A DNA stretch of 64,000 bases from Acidimicrobiia bacterium (GTDB lineage Bacteria; Actinomycetota; Acidimicrobiia; Spongiisociales; JAHEDJ01): contig JARGFH010000009.1 in the NCBI GenBank assembly GCA_029210695.1, positions 26,829 through 90,828 on the forward strand, given 5' to 3'. The notes beneath the pieces are model-generated. The model had not been told where the DNA came from. It saw nothing but the letters and a program-made list of their open reading frames with translations, and searched no databases. A program made the position numbers and the translations under genes. Below are positions 1 through 9,282 of the stretch, piece by piece. Each line of letters begins with the position of its first letter. Within the stretch, counting starts at the first letter, position 1.

Positions 1-149
1 ATGCCCCGGCGGAACTCACGGGAGATCGTTCGCAGTTCGCGCGCCCACTTGCCTGCCGTTCTACTGATCTCAGGCAGCCGTTTTGGGCCAAAGGCGATCA
101 GCACGACCAGACCGATGACGGCGAACTCGGTTAGAGAGACATCAGGCAT
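1..149 (-). CDS. tatA: TatA/TatB-family translocase subunit, 3' part cut by window edge
   Basis: The visible N-terminus begins MPDVSLTEFAVIGLVVLIAF and continues with a Phe-Gly-Pro hinge and a basic amphipathic stretch (KRLPEISRTAGKWAREL). One short membrane helix, then FGP, then an amphipathic helix is the TatA/TatB architecture; these proteins form the pore or receptor of the twin-arginine export system in the cytoplasmic membrane. Only about 49 residues are in the window, so TatA versus TatB cannot be decided. The position downstream of pafB-pafC matches mycobacteria, where tatA and tatC follow pafC, which favours TatA. No good ribosome binding site is visible before the ATG. A Tat substrate is present in this window (the solute-binding protein at 50534-51673). 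Confidence 0.82.
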   Translation of the reverse strand, partial: MPDVSLTEFAVIGLVVLIAFGPKRLPEISRTAGKWARELRTISREFRRG

Positions 150-260
150 ATGCACATGCTAGGAGGATCGTGCGCCTGGTCGACGCGAAGATGAGCGGAA
201 TCACATGGAAGGGACGGCCGGCCCACCAACCGGATCCCCGAAGGCTCGAGAACCTGTCGG

Positions 261-551
261 TCAGGTGGCGAGGAGGCGGACGAGGTCTTCTTCGTCGCGC
301 AGTGCTACGGCAAATGCGGCGATCTCGTCTTCTGTGATCGGATCTGTCGGGAGCACGTCGTAGGCGACGCCGGTGGCGAGCAGCACACTCACGACTCGAG
401 CGTTCGCCGGGCGCCGCTGGATGTGATCGCAGGCCGGGCATGTGAACCGGTAGTTTCCTGCATCTTTCATCGGGTCGAGTTCGAGTCGCAGATCCTTGGG
501 ATGCAGCTCGATGTCTCCGCACAGCCGACAGGTGGTTTTGATGGTGGTCAT
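261..551 (-). CDS. small zinc-ribbon protein of unknown function
   Basis: This 96-residue protein starts MTTIKTTCRLCGDIELHPKD. It has two Cys pairs, CRLCG near residue 8 and CPACD near residue 40, spaced like a treble-clef or zinc-ribbon that binds one Zn ion. The C-terminal half is acidic (DPITEDEIAAFAVALRDEEDL) and probably helical. The ATG at 551 is chosen over an upstream in-frame start because the extra 27 residues look unlike a protein and a GGAGA element lies just before this ATG. It sits between pafC and tatA on the same strand. I do not recognise a named family; a small regulatory or adaptor role is possible but is inference. Confidence 0.7.
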   Translation of the reverse strand: MTTIKTTCRLCGDIELHPKDLRLELDPMKDAGNYRFTCPACDHIQRRPANARVVSVLLATGVAYDVLPTDPITEDEIAAFAVALRDEEDLVRLLAT

Positions 552-710
552 CTTGTTGGGTTCTCCGCAACCGCTTGTTGCCAGAGATATCGGTGATAGA
601 CAGCTGAAACTGAAGAGGTTTCGCGAAGCCATTCGGGGAAGCCATCCGACTCGGACCCGCCTCGGCGCGGCTCACACCCTGGTCGGCAGGTCTTGAGTTC
701 CGGCCGAGGC

Positions 711-743
711 CGGTACGCCCCGGCGCTACGCCGGGGCGTACCG
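711..743. terminator. 15-bp perfect hairpin whose loop is the pafC stop codon
   Basis: Arm 711-725 (CGGTACGCCCCGGCG) is exactly complementary to arm 729-743, and the 3-base loop 726-728 is the TAG stop of pafC on the minus strand. The 3' end of pafC, its last five codons (RYAPA), forms one arm. It is well placed as the end signal for the proteasome operon. No U-tract follows, so strength as an intrinsic terminator is uncertain; it may instead protect the mRNA 3' end. Confidence 0.7.
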
Positions 744-1655
744 GGTGAGGATGCGGCTGCGCAAATCGGCGAGCGCTTCGGCAACGCCGGGGCCTTCAAC
801 TAGTGCGGCCTCGCTCCCGAGCCTGAGCAGGAGTCGTGCGATCACTGCAACATCGCTGGCCGAGAACCTGATGACGAGGCTGGACTCGAGATCTTCGACG
901 ACCTCGATCGGGTAATACTCTGCCACCCAGCGAGCCCGGTTGGTAAGGCGGATGGTGGCGCGTACGTCATCCTCACCCGGCAGGTACCGCACTTCCACCG
1001 GTGGGGGGTCCTCAGGCGGAACGAATGCCTCGTCTGTGACCTCCGCCCGACGGATCCGATCAACCCGGAAGATGCGCTCTCCCCCTGCCGTTCGGCAGTA
1101 GGCAGACAGATACCAGTTACCGAGGGCCGAAGCGACACTCCAGGGTTCAACCGATCGAGCCTTCGTCTCGCCTTTGCCGAGGGAGGAGTAAACGATGTCG
1201 ACGACCCGGCCGCCGGCCGCCGCCGTGCGGAGCAGACCGACCAGCTCCGGTTCGCCGGATACATCTACCGCCAGTACCTCTCCGCCCTCAGGGGTGAGCG
1301 CGGTGCTGAGCTTCTCAACCGCCCGTTCGAGCGCCGGTGGGGCCTGACCGCTGCTGATCAACGCCAGTCCGGCCGCCAGCAGTCCCAGCCCTTCTGCCGG
1401 GGTGAGTCGGAGCGGTCTTGCGAAGTAATCCGCCATATCGACGATCACCTCGTCGTCCTCCACGTACGCGACCATGAGGTCACCGGGCCCGTATCCCGGA
1501 AGTCCGCACACGAAGACGAGGTCCAGGTCGGCGATCAGGTCCCTTCTGGAATAGCCGAACCGGTCGCAGACTTCATCAACCGCGGTACCGGGGTTGGCGA
1601 TCACCCACGGGAGCATGGAGAGGATCCTGTTCAGTCGCTGCGCAGTGCGGGTCAT
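726..1655 (-). CDS. pafC: WYL-domain transcriptional regulator PafC
   Basis: The 309-residue protein has an N-terminal winged-helix segment (TAQRLNRILSMLPWVIANPG, then a YSRRDLIADLDLVFVCGLPGY recognition region) and a WYL domain, whose signature reads PWSVASALGNWYLSAYC around residues 170-190, followed by a WCX C-terminal extension. PafC pairs with PafB to activate a LexA/RecA-independent DNA damage response in mycobacteria. The start at 1655 overlaps the pafB stop (TGATG), which indicates translational coupling; the longer reading frame upstream would lie inside pafB. It is the last gene of the proteasome operon, before the 711-743 hairpin. Confidence 0.93.
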   Translation of the reverse strand: MTRTAQRLNRILSMLPWVIANPGTAVDEVCDRFGYSRRDLIADLDLVFVCGLPGYGPGDLMVAYVEDDEVIVDMADYFARPLRLTPAEGLGLLAAGLALISSGQAPPALERAVEKLSTALTPEGGEVLAVDVSGEPELVGLLRTAAAGGRVVDIVYSSLGKGETKARSVEPWSVASALGNWYLSAYCRTAGGERIFRVDRIRRAEVTDEAFVPPEDPPPVEVRYLPGEDDVRATIRLTNRARWVAEYYPIEVVEDLESSLVIRFSASDVAVIARLLLRLGSEAALVEGPGVAEALADLRSRILTRYAPA

Positions 1656-2575
1656 CCGGCGCCCTCCACCCGTTGCATGAGCCTGGCCCGAAGTTCGGCA
1701 GGTGCCAGCACCTCCGCCTTTTCTTCGAATGCCAGCAGCCATCCAATGAACGCGTCCTCATTAGCCACATCGAGCCGGGCTGTGATCGATCCGTCATCGT
1801 GGTGTTCGCGCCCGGCATTCGAGGGGAGCTGTCGCTCCGCCCACCAGGCGACATCGGAATCGAACTGCACCTCCGCCCGGACATCACCTTCTCCTGCCTC
1901 CCATGGCGCCTTGGGGAGCGCTTGAGCCGCATTGAACCCAACCGGGCGTTCGAACGTTCCCGGCGCCGAGCCGACTGCCATGTTGGCGGTCCGGTCGATG
2001 CGAAAGGCCTTCACCGCCTCTTCAGATTCCTTACCTACCACGTACCAGTGCCCGCGCTGGTGCACCAGACCGTACGGGTGGATGCGGCGGTGGCGTTCCC
2101 GATAATCAAATTCGAGGGCAGACCGATCCGCTACCGCCTGGAACGCCGTTGAGAGGTCGGTCGACCCGAGCCCGAGCTCGGCCGCCAGCGGCTCGCCACC
2201 ACCTGAGAACGGGATGCCACCCAGTTTCAGAATCGCCTCCGGGCCCTGTGGTTGTCCGCCCAGCCGGACGATCTGCGCGGCCAGCCACAGCGCGGTGCGT
2301 TCTTCGTCCGTCAGTCCCGGATCATCGAGCTGATACTCCTCGGGTGGCAGGACGTACCCGAATTCGATCTCCCAAATGTCGGTCGGCTGCAGTGAGATGG
2401 GAATCCCCATCTCACGCAAGAGCTCCTTGTCTCGCTCGAACATCCGGTGGAAGGCTTCATCCGTCTTTTCCTCGTACCCGGCCACGGTATAGCGAATCTC
2501 ATCCGCTGAAACGGGGCGATCCGCGGTCAGCAGGCAAGCGAGCAGGTTCAGTAGGCGTTCGAGCACGTTCTTCAT
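1652..2575 (-). CDS. pafB: WYL-domain transcriptional regulator PafB
   Basis: This 307-residue protein begins MKNVLERLLNLLACLLTADR with a winged-helix DNA-binding domain (residues 1-60, including DEAFHRMFERDKELLREMG), a WYL domain near 145-215 (DYRERHRRIHPYGLVHQRG then HWYVVGKE) and a WCX-like C-terminal domain. It is the partner of PafC; the two act as a heterodimeric activator of DNA-damage genes in mycobacteria and are encoded in tandem in nearly all proteasome-bearing actinomycetes. It follows pafA on the same strand with an 82-nt gap. Confidence 0.93.
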   Translation of the reverse strand: MKNVLERLLNLLACLLTADRPVSADEIRYTVAGYEEKTDEAFHRMFERDKELLREMGIPISLQPTDIWEIEFGYVLPPEEYQLDDPGLTDEERTALWLAAQIVRLGGQPQGPEAILKLGGIPFSGGGEPLAAELGLGSTDLSTAFQAVADRSALEFDYRERHRRIHPYGLVHQRGHWYVVGKESEEAVKAFRIDRTANMAVGSAPGTFERPVGFNAAQALPKAPWEAGEGDVRAEVQFDSDVAWWAERQLPSNAGREHHDDGSITARLDVANEDAFIGWLLAFEEKAEVLAPAELRARLMQRVEGAG

Positions 2576-2657
2576 GACAACGACAGAGTACGGCGAGCGC
2601 CGCGGACTAGGAAGGATCTCGTGGAAGAGCTACCAGGTACCCGATCCGACCGGTGAC

Positions 2658-4013
2658 TCAGAGGCTCTCGATCAACTTGTCGACCCGCTCATCTTGCGAC
2701 TTGAACGGGTCCTTGCAGAGAACGGTTCGCTGAGCTTGATCGTTGAGCTTCAGGTGTACCCAGTCGACTGTGAAGTCGCGCTTCTTCTCTTTGGCGGCGC
2801 GAATGAACTCTCCGCGCAATCGCGCCCTAGTCGTCTGGGGTGCCTGTCTCCTGGCTTCGTCAATAGCCCGATCCGTCACCACCCTGTCGGCAAAACCGCG
2901 GCGCTGGAGGAGGTAGTAGAGACCGCGCGATCGGTTTACGTCGTGATAGCTGAGATCGATCATCGCCAGGCGCGAGCTCGACAGCGGCAGGTGATGCCGC
3001 TCGCGAAACCGCTCGATGATGTGATACTTCATGACCCAGTCGACCTCACGGTCGAGACGAAGCGGATCCTTTTCGAGATTCGTCAAGAGGTGTTCCCACA
3101 TCTCGACTGCGAGTTGCACGGGAGCCGGGAACCCCACAGTGCGCGAGTAGCGCATGGCCCGATCGAAGTACTCCCACTGAACATCGAGCGCAGTGAGTTC
3201 ACGACCGTTGTGTAGGCGGATCGGACGCCTGCACGTTATGTCGTGGCTGATCTCCCGAATGGCCCTGATGGGGTTCTCGAGCGTGAGATCGCGAAATACG
3301 ACATCGTCCTCGAGCATCTGAAGTATGGCGGCCACCGTCCCCACTTTCACGAACGTGGCGTATTCCGACATATTGGAGTCGCCGGCTATTACATGGAGCC
3401 TGCGATACCGCTCTGCGTCGGCGTGCGGTTCGTCCCGGGTGTTGATGATCGGTCGGCTGCGCGTCGTTGCCGAAGACACTCCTTCCCAGATGTGCTCGGC
3501 CCGTTGCGCAATGGAGAAGGTCGTTCCGCGAGCGGTCTGGAGCAACTTGCCTGCCCCCGAGAAGATCTGCCGGGTCACCAGAAAAGGAATGAGGGTGTCG
3601 ACGGTTCGCTGGAAATCACCGTGCCGGCTGATCAGGTAGTTCTCGTGACATCCATAGGAGTTGCCGGCCGAGTCTGTGTTGTTCTTGAAGAGGTGGATCT
3701 CGCCTTTGATCCCTTCCTCCTCGAGGCGTTCCTCGGCTGCGAACACGAGTTCTTCGAGGATCCGTTCCCCCGCCTTGTCGTGGGCGATCAGGTCGTGGAG
3801 GTTGTCGCACTCCGGCGTCGCGTATTCAGGATGAGAACCTACGTCGAGGTACAGGCGAGATCCGTTTTCGAGGAACACGTTCGACGACCGTCCCCAGCTG
3901 ACCACCCGCCGGAACAGATATCTGGCTACCTCGTCGGGACTGAGCCGGCGCTGGCCCTGCCACGTGCAGGTCACCCCGTATTCGTTCTCGAGTCCGAAGA
4001 TGCGGCGCTCCAC
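2658..4013 (-). CDS. pafA: Pup--protein ligase PafA
   Basis: This 451-residue enzyme uses ATP to join the C-terminal Glu of Pup to lysines of target proteins. It belongs to the glutamine-synthetase-like carboxylate-amine ligases. The N-terminal motif FGLENEYGV (residues 6-14) carries the metal/ATP-binding Glu residues; further conserved blocks are [13 protein letters not shown] (near 56-68), [18 protein letters not shown] (108-125) and [38 protein letters not shown] (183-220). The start is GTG at 4013; a purine-rich AGGAGG lies unusually far (about 16 nt) upstream. It is separated from prcA by 58 nt. Dop, its paralogue, is encoded at 5670-7181. Confidence 0.97.
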   Translation of the reverse strand: MERRIFGLENEYGVTCTWQGQRRLSPDEVARYLFRRVVSWGRSSNVFLENGSRLYLDVGSHPEYATPECDNLHDLIAHDKAGERILEELVFAAEERLEEEGIKGEIHLFKNNTDSAGNSYGCHENYLISRHGDFQRTVDTLIPFLVTRQIFSGAGKLLQTARGTTFSIAQRAEHIWEGVSSATTRSRPIINTRDEPHADAERYRRLHVIAGDSNMSEYATFVKVGTVAAILQMLEDDVVFRDLTLENPIRAIREISHDITCRRPIRLHNGRELTALDVQWEYFDRAMRYSRTVGFPAPVQLAVEMWEHLLTNLEKDPLRLDREVDWVMKYHIIERFRERHHLPLSSSRLAMIDLSYHDVNRSRGLYYLLQRRGFADRVVTDRAIDEARRQAPQTTRARLRGEFIRAAKEKKRDFTVDWVHLKLNDQAQRTVLCKDPFKSQDERVDKLIESL

Positions 4014-4071
4014 GCGCTCAGCGTACAGCCCTCCTGGTTATCTGCGGGCGACACAGCAAGATGACCTGGGT

Positions 4072-4734
4072 TCAGTCGCTCAATTCATCCTCTGTGAGTC
4101 TTCGGAAGGTCCGACGCCCTAGCGCACGGTCCAGTACCGCTCCTTCCCAGCCTTCGATGTCGCGTCCGGCGGTGAGTGAGCGGAATGCGTCCTTGGCGAG
4201 CGCAAGAGCAGCTTCGAAGGGCAGCCCCTCCTCGTAGTTGCTGCGGAGGTGCGAGACCAGCTCGTCGGCCTGACCACCGATCGCGCCGACACCGTGCTCA
4301 TCCGAGAGGGTTCCGTCGTACAGCACTTTGAACATGTCGCTACCGTCGTCGGAGATCCCTACCAACAGAATCTCGACTTCATACGGCTTGATCTCGTGGA
4401 TGAAGATATTGCCAAGCGTCTGGGCAAATGCGTTGGCCAGGCCCTTGACGTCGACGTCCGGGCGCCCGTACATATAGCCCTTGACGTCTGCGTACCGGAT
4501 GCCCGCCACCCGAAAGCTCTCGAACTCGTTGTAACGGCCGACGCCGGCAAAAGCGATGCGATCGTAGACCTCAGAGATCTTGTGAAGGGTTCCACTGGGG
4601 TTCTCAGCCAGGAGCAGCGCTCCCCCGGCAAACTCGAGAGCAACGATGCTCTTCCCCCTAGCAATACCCTTCCTGGCGTATTCGGCTCGATCCTTGACGA
4701 GTTGTTCCGGCGGAACGTACATCGGCATGCTCAT
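4072..4734 (-). CDS. prcA: 20S proteasome alpha subunit
   Basis: This 220-residue protein starts MSMPMYVPPEQLVKDRAEYA, the H0 helix/gating segment typical of actinobacterial PrcA, then ARKGIARGKSIVALEFAGG, the proteasome alpha fold core. It lacks an N-terminal Thr nucleophile, as expected for an alpha subunit. Seven copies form each outer ring and control entry into the 20S chamber. The start codon overlaps the prcB stop by 4 nt (ATGA), so alpha and beta are probably made in equal amounts. The C-terminus is acidic (LTEDELSD). Confidence 0.96.
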   Translation of the reverse strand: MSMPMYVPPEQLVKDRAEYARKGIARGKSIVALEFAGGALLLAENPSGTLHKISEVYDRIAFAGVGRYNEFESFRVAGIRYADVKGYMYGRPDVDVKGLANAFAQTLGNIFIHEIKPYEVEILLVGISDDGSDMFKVLYDGTLSDEHGVGAIGGQADELVSHLRSNYEEGLPFEAALALAKDAFRSLTAGRDIEGWEGAVLDRALGRRTFRRLTEDELSD

Positions 4735-5522
4735 CTGACGGCCTCCAGTGCGGCGGAGGCAATCGGCTCGACTCGGGCGTCGTCGAATTCGTCGTGCCCG
4801 GACGCGGTGACCGTCACCACCGTCGGGAAAATGGCGCGGCGCGGATCGGGGCCGGCAGTTGCCACGTCCTCCTCGGATGCCGCCACCAACGCTTCCATGG
4901 TGAGTTGAAGGGCTTCGGCTTCTTCGAGGTCGGGTGCATAGCGGTTGCGCAAGTACGAGCGTGCTTCCCGGGAGCCCGATCCGGTCGCTCCGAAGTCGTT
5001 CTCCTCATACCTTCCGCCTACAACATCGAATGTGAAGAGACGGCCCGTCTGATGGATTTCGTCGAAACCTGCAAAAAGCGGGACCACAACGAGTCCCTGG
5101 AAGGCCAGCGGAAGTTGCTGACGGACCATTCTGGCCAGGTATGTGGCTTTTCCGTCGAGACTCAGCCGGGATCCTTCGAGCTTCTCGTAGTGTTCGAGTT
5201 CGGTCTGGAATAGCCGAACCATCTCGACCGCCAGGCCGGCCGTTCCGGAAATCGCAACCACGCTGAATCGATCGGTGGGAAAGACCTTCTGCATCCGTCG
5301 ATGCGCGACCGAGTGACCCTCGGTAGCCTGTCGATCGCCGATCATCACGACGCCGTCTTTGTAGCGGGCGGCGAGCACAGTCGTGGACTCCGGGGCTTCG
5401 ATCCTGCTCATATCACCTTCGGCGGTCGGCCAGGTGGGTTCGAGATGGAGTGATTGGAGCAACTGGGTGAATCCGGGGCCTCCCGCGATATCGAGTCCCC
5501 GTGGCATTAGCCGGTCGATCAC
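4731..5522 (-). CDS. prcB: 20S proteasome beta subunit
   Basis: This 263-residue precursor has a propeptide of about 46 residues and the processing site before TTVLAARYKDGVVMIGDRQA; Thr47 would become the N-terminal nucleophile. The block GDRQATEGHSVAHRRMQKVF and the SGTAGLAVEM segment are typical of the beta fold. Seven subunits form each inner catalytic ring. The start is GTG at 5522 and overlaps the pup stop by 4 nt (GTGA). Pup, prcB and prcA thus form one translationally coupled unit. Confidence 0.97.
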   Translation of the reverse strand: MIDRLMPRGLDIAGGPGFTQLLQSLHLEPTWPTAEGDMSRIEAPESTTVLAARYKDGVVMIGDRQATEGHSVAHRRMQKVFPTDRFSVVAISGTAGLAVEMVRLFQTELEHYEKLEGSRLSLDGKATYLARMVRQQLPLAFQGLVVVPLFAGFDEIHQTGRLFTFDVVGGRYEENDFGATGSGSREARSYLRNRYAPDLEEAEALQLTMEALVAASEEDVATAGPDPRRAIFPTVVTVTASGHDEFDDARVEPIASAALEAVR

Positions 5523-5710
5523 TCGCCACCCTTCTGCACATAGTTCTTCACGAACTCCTCGGCGTTCTCCTCTAGGACGGCATCGATCTCATCGAGGAGG
5601 TCATCGAGCTTCTCAGCGGTCTCGGAGACCTTCGCTTCGACCTTGGCGTCTGCGGCCTCGGTCTTTGAGTCAGCCGGTGGTTGGCGTCGTTTCTGTTCCT
5701 GCTCGGCCAT
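5519..5710 (-). CDS. pup: prokaryotic ubiquitin-like protein Pup, ending in Gly-Gly-Glu
   Basis: The 63-residue protein starts MAEQEQKRRQPPADSKTEAA and is rich in Gln, Glu, Lys and Asp with no aromatic core, as for the intrinsically disordered Pup family. The central part (VSETAEKLDDLLDEIDAVLE) is the coiled-coil segment that docks on Arc/Mpa. It ends NYVQKGGE, so the C-terminal residue is already Glu, unlike mycobacterial Pup, which ends in Gln and must be deamidated by Dop before ligation. The ATG at 5710 is preceded by GGAGG at ideal spacing, which excludes the longer TTG-started reading frame. The start lies 41 nt inside the 3' end of dop. Confidence 0.96.
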   Translation of the reverse strand: MAEQEQKRRQPPADSKTEAADAKVEAKVSETAEKLDDLLDEIDAVLEENAEEFVKNYVQKGGE

Positions 5711-7181
5711 CGCTACCTCCAAGCGCTTCGAGGAGTTGGGGGACGGTGAGTGAGCTATCGAGCAGCTCCTCTACGAGGTCCTTACTTCCTCTCAAGGGCT
5801 CCATCATAGGCACCCGTGTGAGTGAACCCTCCCCGGTATCGAAGACGAGCGAATCCCAGTTGGCAGCTACCAGCGCGGTCGGATACCGGGCAACGCATTC
5901 ACCCCGGAAATAGGCGCGGGTCCCTTGCGGTGGGTGAGTTGCCGCCTCGTCGACTTCTGAATCTGTGAACAATCGGTTGATTGCCCCGCGACGTACCAGG
6001 CGTTGGAAGATCCCACGCTCTGGATCAACATCATGGAACTGAAGGTTCAGCGCTCGTAGCTTCGGATCGGTCCAGGAGAGCCCATCTCGCTCCTGCATCC
6101 CCGTGAGTAGGCGAAACTTGGCGGCCCAATCCAGGCGATCTGCGGTCGAGAGAGGGTCGCGCTCGAGGTCGGTCAGGATCTTCGCCCACTCGGAAAGCAG
6201 CAGGTCGTGTTCTCCTTCGAACTGTTCCGCGTACTTGGTGAGCCACTCGTGATACTGCCACTGCAGATCGAGCGCGGTGGCGGTGGCTCCGCCTTCGAGC
6301 CGGAGCGGGCGGCGCATCTCCAGGTCGTGACTGACCTGCCAGCACGACTCCACCGGATGTTGCAAGGTTAGGGCTTCGGGCAGCGCGCCGTCCTCGAGCG
6401 CGGCCAGCAACAGCGCAGTCGTCCCGACCTTCAGGAATGTCTGGGTTTCGGACATCGTGGCGTCACCGATGATCACGTGCAATCGACGGTATTTCGAAGG
6501 CGTCCCGTGCGGTTCATCCCTTGTGTTGATTATCGGCCGCTTCAGGGTTGTTTCGAGGCCCACCTCCTCTTCGAAGAAGTCTGCTCGTTGTGTCAACTGG
6601 AAGTCCACGTCGGGGCGACCGTTCTCCGAACCGAGTTTGCCGGAACCGGTGAAAACCTGCCGGGTCACGAGGAAGGCAGTCAGATGATGGATCACGTCTT
6701 CAAACGGCAGCGCACGGGCGAGCAGGTAGTTTTCATGGGCGCCGTAAGAGTTGCCCCTTCCGTCGCTGTTGTTCTTGTAGACACCGACGATCTGGCCGGC
6801 AGGAACGAGCTCCTGGGCAGCCCGGGCGGCTCTGGCCATGACGACTTCGCCCGCCTTGTCGTGGAGAGCAGCTTCGAGAGGAGTACGGCACTCGGGAGTC
6901 GAGTACTCAGGATGAGCATGGTCGACGTAGAGGCGGGCGCCGTTCGTCAGAACCACGTTGGCCATCCCAGCCTCTAGATCCGAAGAAACGGCGACCTCAA
7001 ATCCAAAGCCGCGGGCATCACGGCCGGGTGACTCCTCCTCGAACGACCATTGCACCCGGGCAGCATCACCGCGGTAGGCATTGATCACGAGGCCGGACGC
7101 TACCGATGGGTTGAAGTCGGGCTGGTTCCGGATGGTGATCCCGAATTCGGTCTCGGTTCCAATCACCTTCGTCAATGCCAC
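5670..7181 (-). CDS. dop: Dop, depupylase (Pup deamidase family)
   Basis: This 503-residue protein is a PafA paralogue, beginning MALTKVIGTETEFGITIRNQ with the Dop-type GTETEFG metal/ATP motif. Later blocks are VDHAHPEYSTPECRTP, YKNNSDGRGNSYGAHENY and [20 protein letters not shown]. It is longer than PafA because of an insertion (about residues 40-75) like the Dop loop. Dop cleaves the isopeptide bond between Pup and its targets; since this Pup already ends in Glu, deamidation should not be needed. The start is GTG at 7181, sharing one base with the arc TAG stop. The C-terminal tail (GSDGRAGTETTPTTG) overlaps the pup start region. Confidence 0.96.
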   Translation of the reverse strand: MALTKVIGTETEFGITIRNQPDFNPSVASGLVINAYRGDAARVQWSFEEESPGRDARGFGFEVAVSSDLEAGMANVVLTNGARLYVDHAHPEYSTPECRTPLEAALHDKAGEVVMARAARAAQELVPAGQIVGVYKNNSDGRGNSYGAHENYLLARALPFEDVIHHLTAFLVTRQVFTGSGKLGSENGRPDVDFQLTQRADFFEEEVGLETTLKRPIINTRDEPHGTPSKYRRLHVIIGDATMSETQTFLKVGTTALLLAALEDGALPEALTLQHPVESCWQVSHDLEMRRPLRLEGGATATALDLQWQYHEWLTKYAEQFEGEHDLLLSEWAKILTDLERDPLSTADRLDWAAKFRLLTGMQERDGLSWTDPKLRALNLQFHDVDPERGIFQRLVRRGAINRLFTDSEVDEAATHPPQGTRAYFRGECVARYPTALVAANWDSLVFDTGEGSLTRVPMMEPLRGSKDLVEELLDSSLTVPQLLEALGGSDGRAGTETTPTTG

Positions 7182-8911
7182 TACAGGTACTGTCCCGGCG
7201 TCATCGTCTCAATGGTCTTCGACTCGGACTCCCCCTCGATCAGGGTTCGCACGTAGACGATCCGTTCACCCTTCTTGCCGGAGATCTTCGCCCAGTCGTC
7301 GGGATTCGTGGTGTTCGGGAGGTCCTCATGTTCGCGGAACTCCTGCTTGATGGCGGCCAGCAGGTCGCTGGTCCGGATACCGGCTTCACCGTCGTTGATC
7401 TCTCGCTTGATGGCGTCCTTTTTTGCGCGGCGGACGATGTTCTCGATCATCGCGCCACTCGAGAAGTCCTTGAAATAGAGGACCTCCCGGTCGCCGTTCG
7501 CATACGTGACTTCGAGGAACTTGTTTTCGTCGCCCGTGCCGTACATGCGGGACACGGTCTGGCTGATCATGTCCGAGATCATGTCCCGGGGCTCTCCACC
7601 GTGTGCACCGACCTCACCGGCGTCGAGCGGCAGTTCGGGAGAAAGGTAGATCCGGAATATCTCCCCTGCCGCCTCCTCACTGGGACGGTTGATCTTGATC
7701 TTCACGTCGAGACGTCCCGGTCGAAGGATGGCGGGATCGATGAGATCCTCACGGTTCGAGGCGCCGATGACGATGACGTTCTTCAGGCTCTCCACACCAT
7801 CGAGCTCGGAGAGCAACTGCGGGACGATGGTGGATTCCACGTCGGACGAAATGCCGGTTCCCCTCGTCCTGAACAGGGAGTCCATTTCGTCGAAGAAGAC
7901 GATGACGGGCACGCCTTCATCCGACTTCTCTTTAGCCCTCTGGAAAATCAGCCGGATCTGGCGCTCCGTCTCACCGACGTATTTGTTCAGCAGTTCAGGG
8001 CCTTTGATGTTCAAGAAGTAGGACCGCGCGTCCTCCCTACCCACTCGCTGCGCAACGGCTTTGGCGAGGCTGTTGGCCACGGCTTTTGCGATCAGGGTCT
8101 TTCCGCAACCCGGTGGCCCGTACAGCAGCACACCTTTGGGGGCCTCGAGATCGTACTTCTCGAAGAGAACCTTGTGTACGTATGGAAGCTCGACCGCATC
8201 GCGGATCGTTTCGATTTGTTCTCCGAGGCCGCCGACCATCTCGTAGGTGATGTCGGGAACCTCCTCGAGCACGAGTTCCTCGACCTCCGGCCGGGCGAGC
8301 TTCTCGTGGACCAGGTTGGCTTTGGCGTCGATCCGAACGTGGTCGCCGGCCCGAAGGAACTGTTCCCGCATCGGCTCGGCGATCTCAACGACGCGCTCTT
8401 CGTCACCGTGGCCGACCACGATGAGCCGGTGTTCGTCGAGGCGTTCTTTCACGGTGGCGATCTCGCCCGTGGAGTCGAAGTGCCGCACGTCGACGACGTT
8501 GAGGGACTCGTTCAGCAACACCTCCTGCCCCCGCTGCAACTGCTTGACCTCGATCGTCGGCTGAGCACTGACCCTCATCTTTCGACCGGCGGTGAGCACA
8601 TCCACGGTGCCGTCTTCGTTGGTGTTGATCACCGTTCCGAAAGGATTCGGCGGTGTGGTGAGTTTCTCGACCTCCTCACGAAGCACCGAAAGCTGCTCAC
8701 GAGCCTCTTCGAGCACATTGGTCAGGCGTTCGTTCTGTTCGACTGCCCTGCGCAATTGGGCCTTCTGCTCGATGAGTCGTTCTTCGAGAATCCGCACGTG
8801 TTTGGGAGCGTCGAGCAGCCGACCGCGCAGGGTGGCAGCCTCTCCCTCGAGCCGGGCAATCGTAGCGAGAAGGTCACGAATCTCGGCCCGGTCGTGTGGT
8901 TCGTTCGTCAT
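7181..8911 (-). CDS. arc: proteasome-associated AAA+ ATPase (ARC/Mpa)
   Basis: The 576-residue protein has an N-terminal coiled coil (about residues 10-75, heptad-rich [20 protein letters not shown] and onward), two OB-type interdomains (about 85-230), then an AAA domain with Walker [14 protein letters not shown], Walker [13 protein letters not shown] and sensor/arginine-finger region [19 protein letters not shown]. It ends TMTPGQYL; the C-terminal GQYL motif opens the 20S gate. Six subunits recognise Pup with the coiled coil, unfold the tagged protein and thread it into PrcAB. It is the first gene of the proteasome operon. Confidence 0.97.
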   Translation of the reverse strand: MTNEPHDRAEIRDLLATIARLEGEAATLRGRLLDAPKHVRILEERLIEQKAQLRRAVEQNERLTNVLEEAREQLSVLREEVEKLTTPPNPFGTVINTNEDGTVDVLTAGRKMRVSAQPTIEVKQLQRGQEVLLNESLNVVDVRHFDSTGEIATVKERLDEHRLIVVGHGDEERVVEIAEPMREQFLRAGDHVRIDAKANLVHEKLARPEVEELVLEEVPDITYEMVGGLGEQIETIRDAVELPYVHKVLFEKYDLEAPKGVLLYGPPGCGKTLIAKAVANSLAKAVAQRVGREDARSYFLNIKGPELLNKYVGETERQIRLIFQRAKEKSDEGVPVIVFFDEMDSLFRTRGTGISSDVESTIVPQLLSELDGVESLKNVIVIGASNREDLIDPAILRPGRLDVKIKINRPSEEAAGEIFRIYLSPELPLDAGEVGAHGGEPRDMISDMISQTVSRMYGTGDENKFLEVTYANGDREVLYFKDFSSGAMIENIVRRAKKDAIKREINDGEAGIRTSDLLAAIKQEFREHEDLPNTTNPDDWAKISGKKGERIVYVRTLIEGESESKTIETMTPGQYL

Positions 8912-9034
8912 GAGGTACCTCTATTCGCAGTATACGGATGCAGCCGTCTTGTACATACCAGGGCGGGAAGTCCCGGCTTGGCGACAACGTGCAGTAGGAT
9001 GACGCTCCGCAAAACACCGAACCAGGAGTTCGAC

Positions 9035-9280
9035 ATGAAGGTGTGGATCGATCAGGATCTCTGCACAGGAGACGGTCTCTGCGAAGAGATCGCACCGGAC
9101 GTATTCGTGATGCTCGATGACGGACTGGCCTACGTCCGTGAGGGCGAGAAGATCTTCGCCGAGGCGGAGAACAACTCGCAGGGAGCAGACGGTGTCGCCG
9201 TAGTACCGGCCGGGCAAGAGGACATCACGGTGGAATCTGCCGAGGAATGCCCCGGCGAGTGCATATTCATTGAGCCCTAG
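9035..9280 (+). CDS. small [3Fe-4S]/[4Fe-4S] ferredoxin
   Basis: This 81-residue acidic protein starts MKVWIDQDLCTGDGLCEEIA. Cys10 and Cys16 plus the C-terminal CPGEC motif are the single-cluster ferredoxin pattern of actinobacteria, which usually donate electrons to P450s or other oxidoreductases; the extra Cys in PGEC is noted. A strong AGGAG lies just before the ATG and a TAGGAT -10-like element lies about 35 nt upstream. The reading frame runs far upstream antisense to arc, but the internal ATG is clearly the start. It is transcribed divergently from arc and convergently with trmI. Its redox partner is not obvious; candidates in the window are the Nfn-like pair and the KorAB enzyme. Confidence 0.92.
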   Translation: MKVWIDQDLCTGDGLCEEIAPDVFVMLDDGLAYVREGEKIFAEAENNSQGADGVAVVPAGQEDITVESAEECPGECIFIEP

Positions 9281-9282
9281 GC

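Noticed and set aside
7175..9034. Long plus-strand frame (about 620 codons) in front of the ferredoxin start.
   Set aside because: It lies antisense to the whole arc gene, whose motifs are clear; the ferredoxin has its own AGGAG and ATG at 9035. High GC keeps the antisense frame open.
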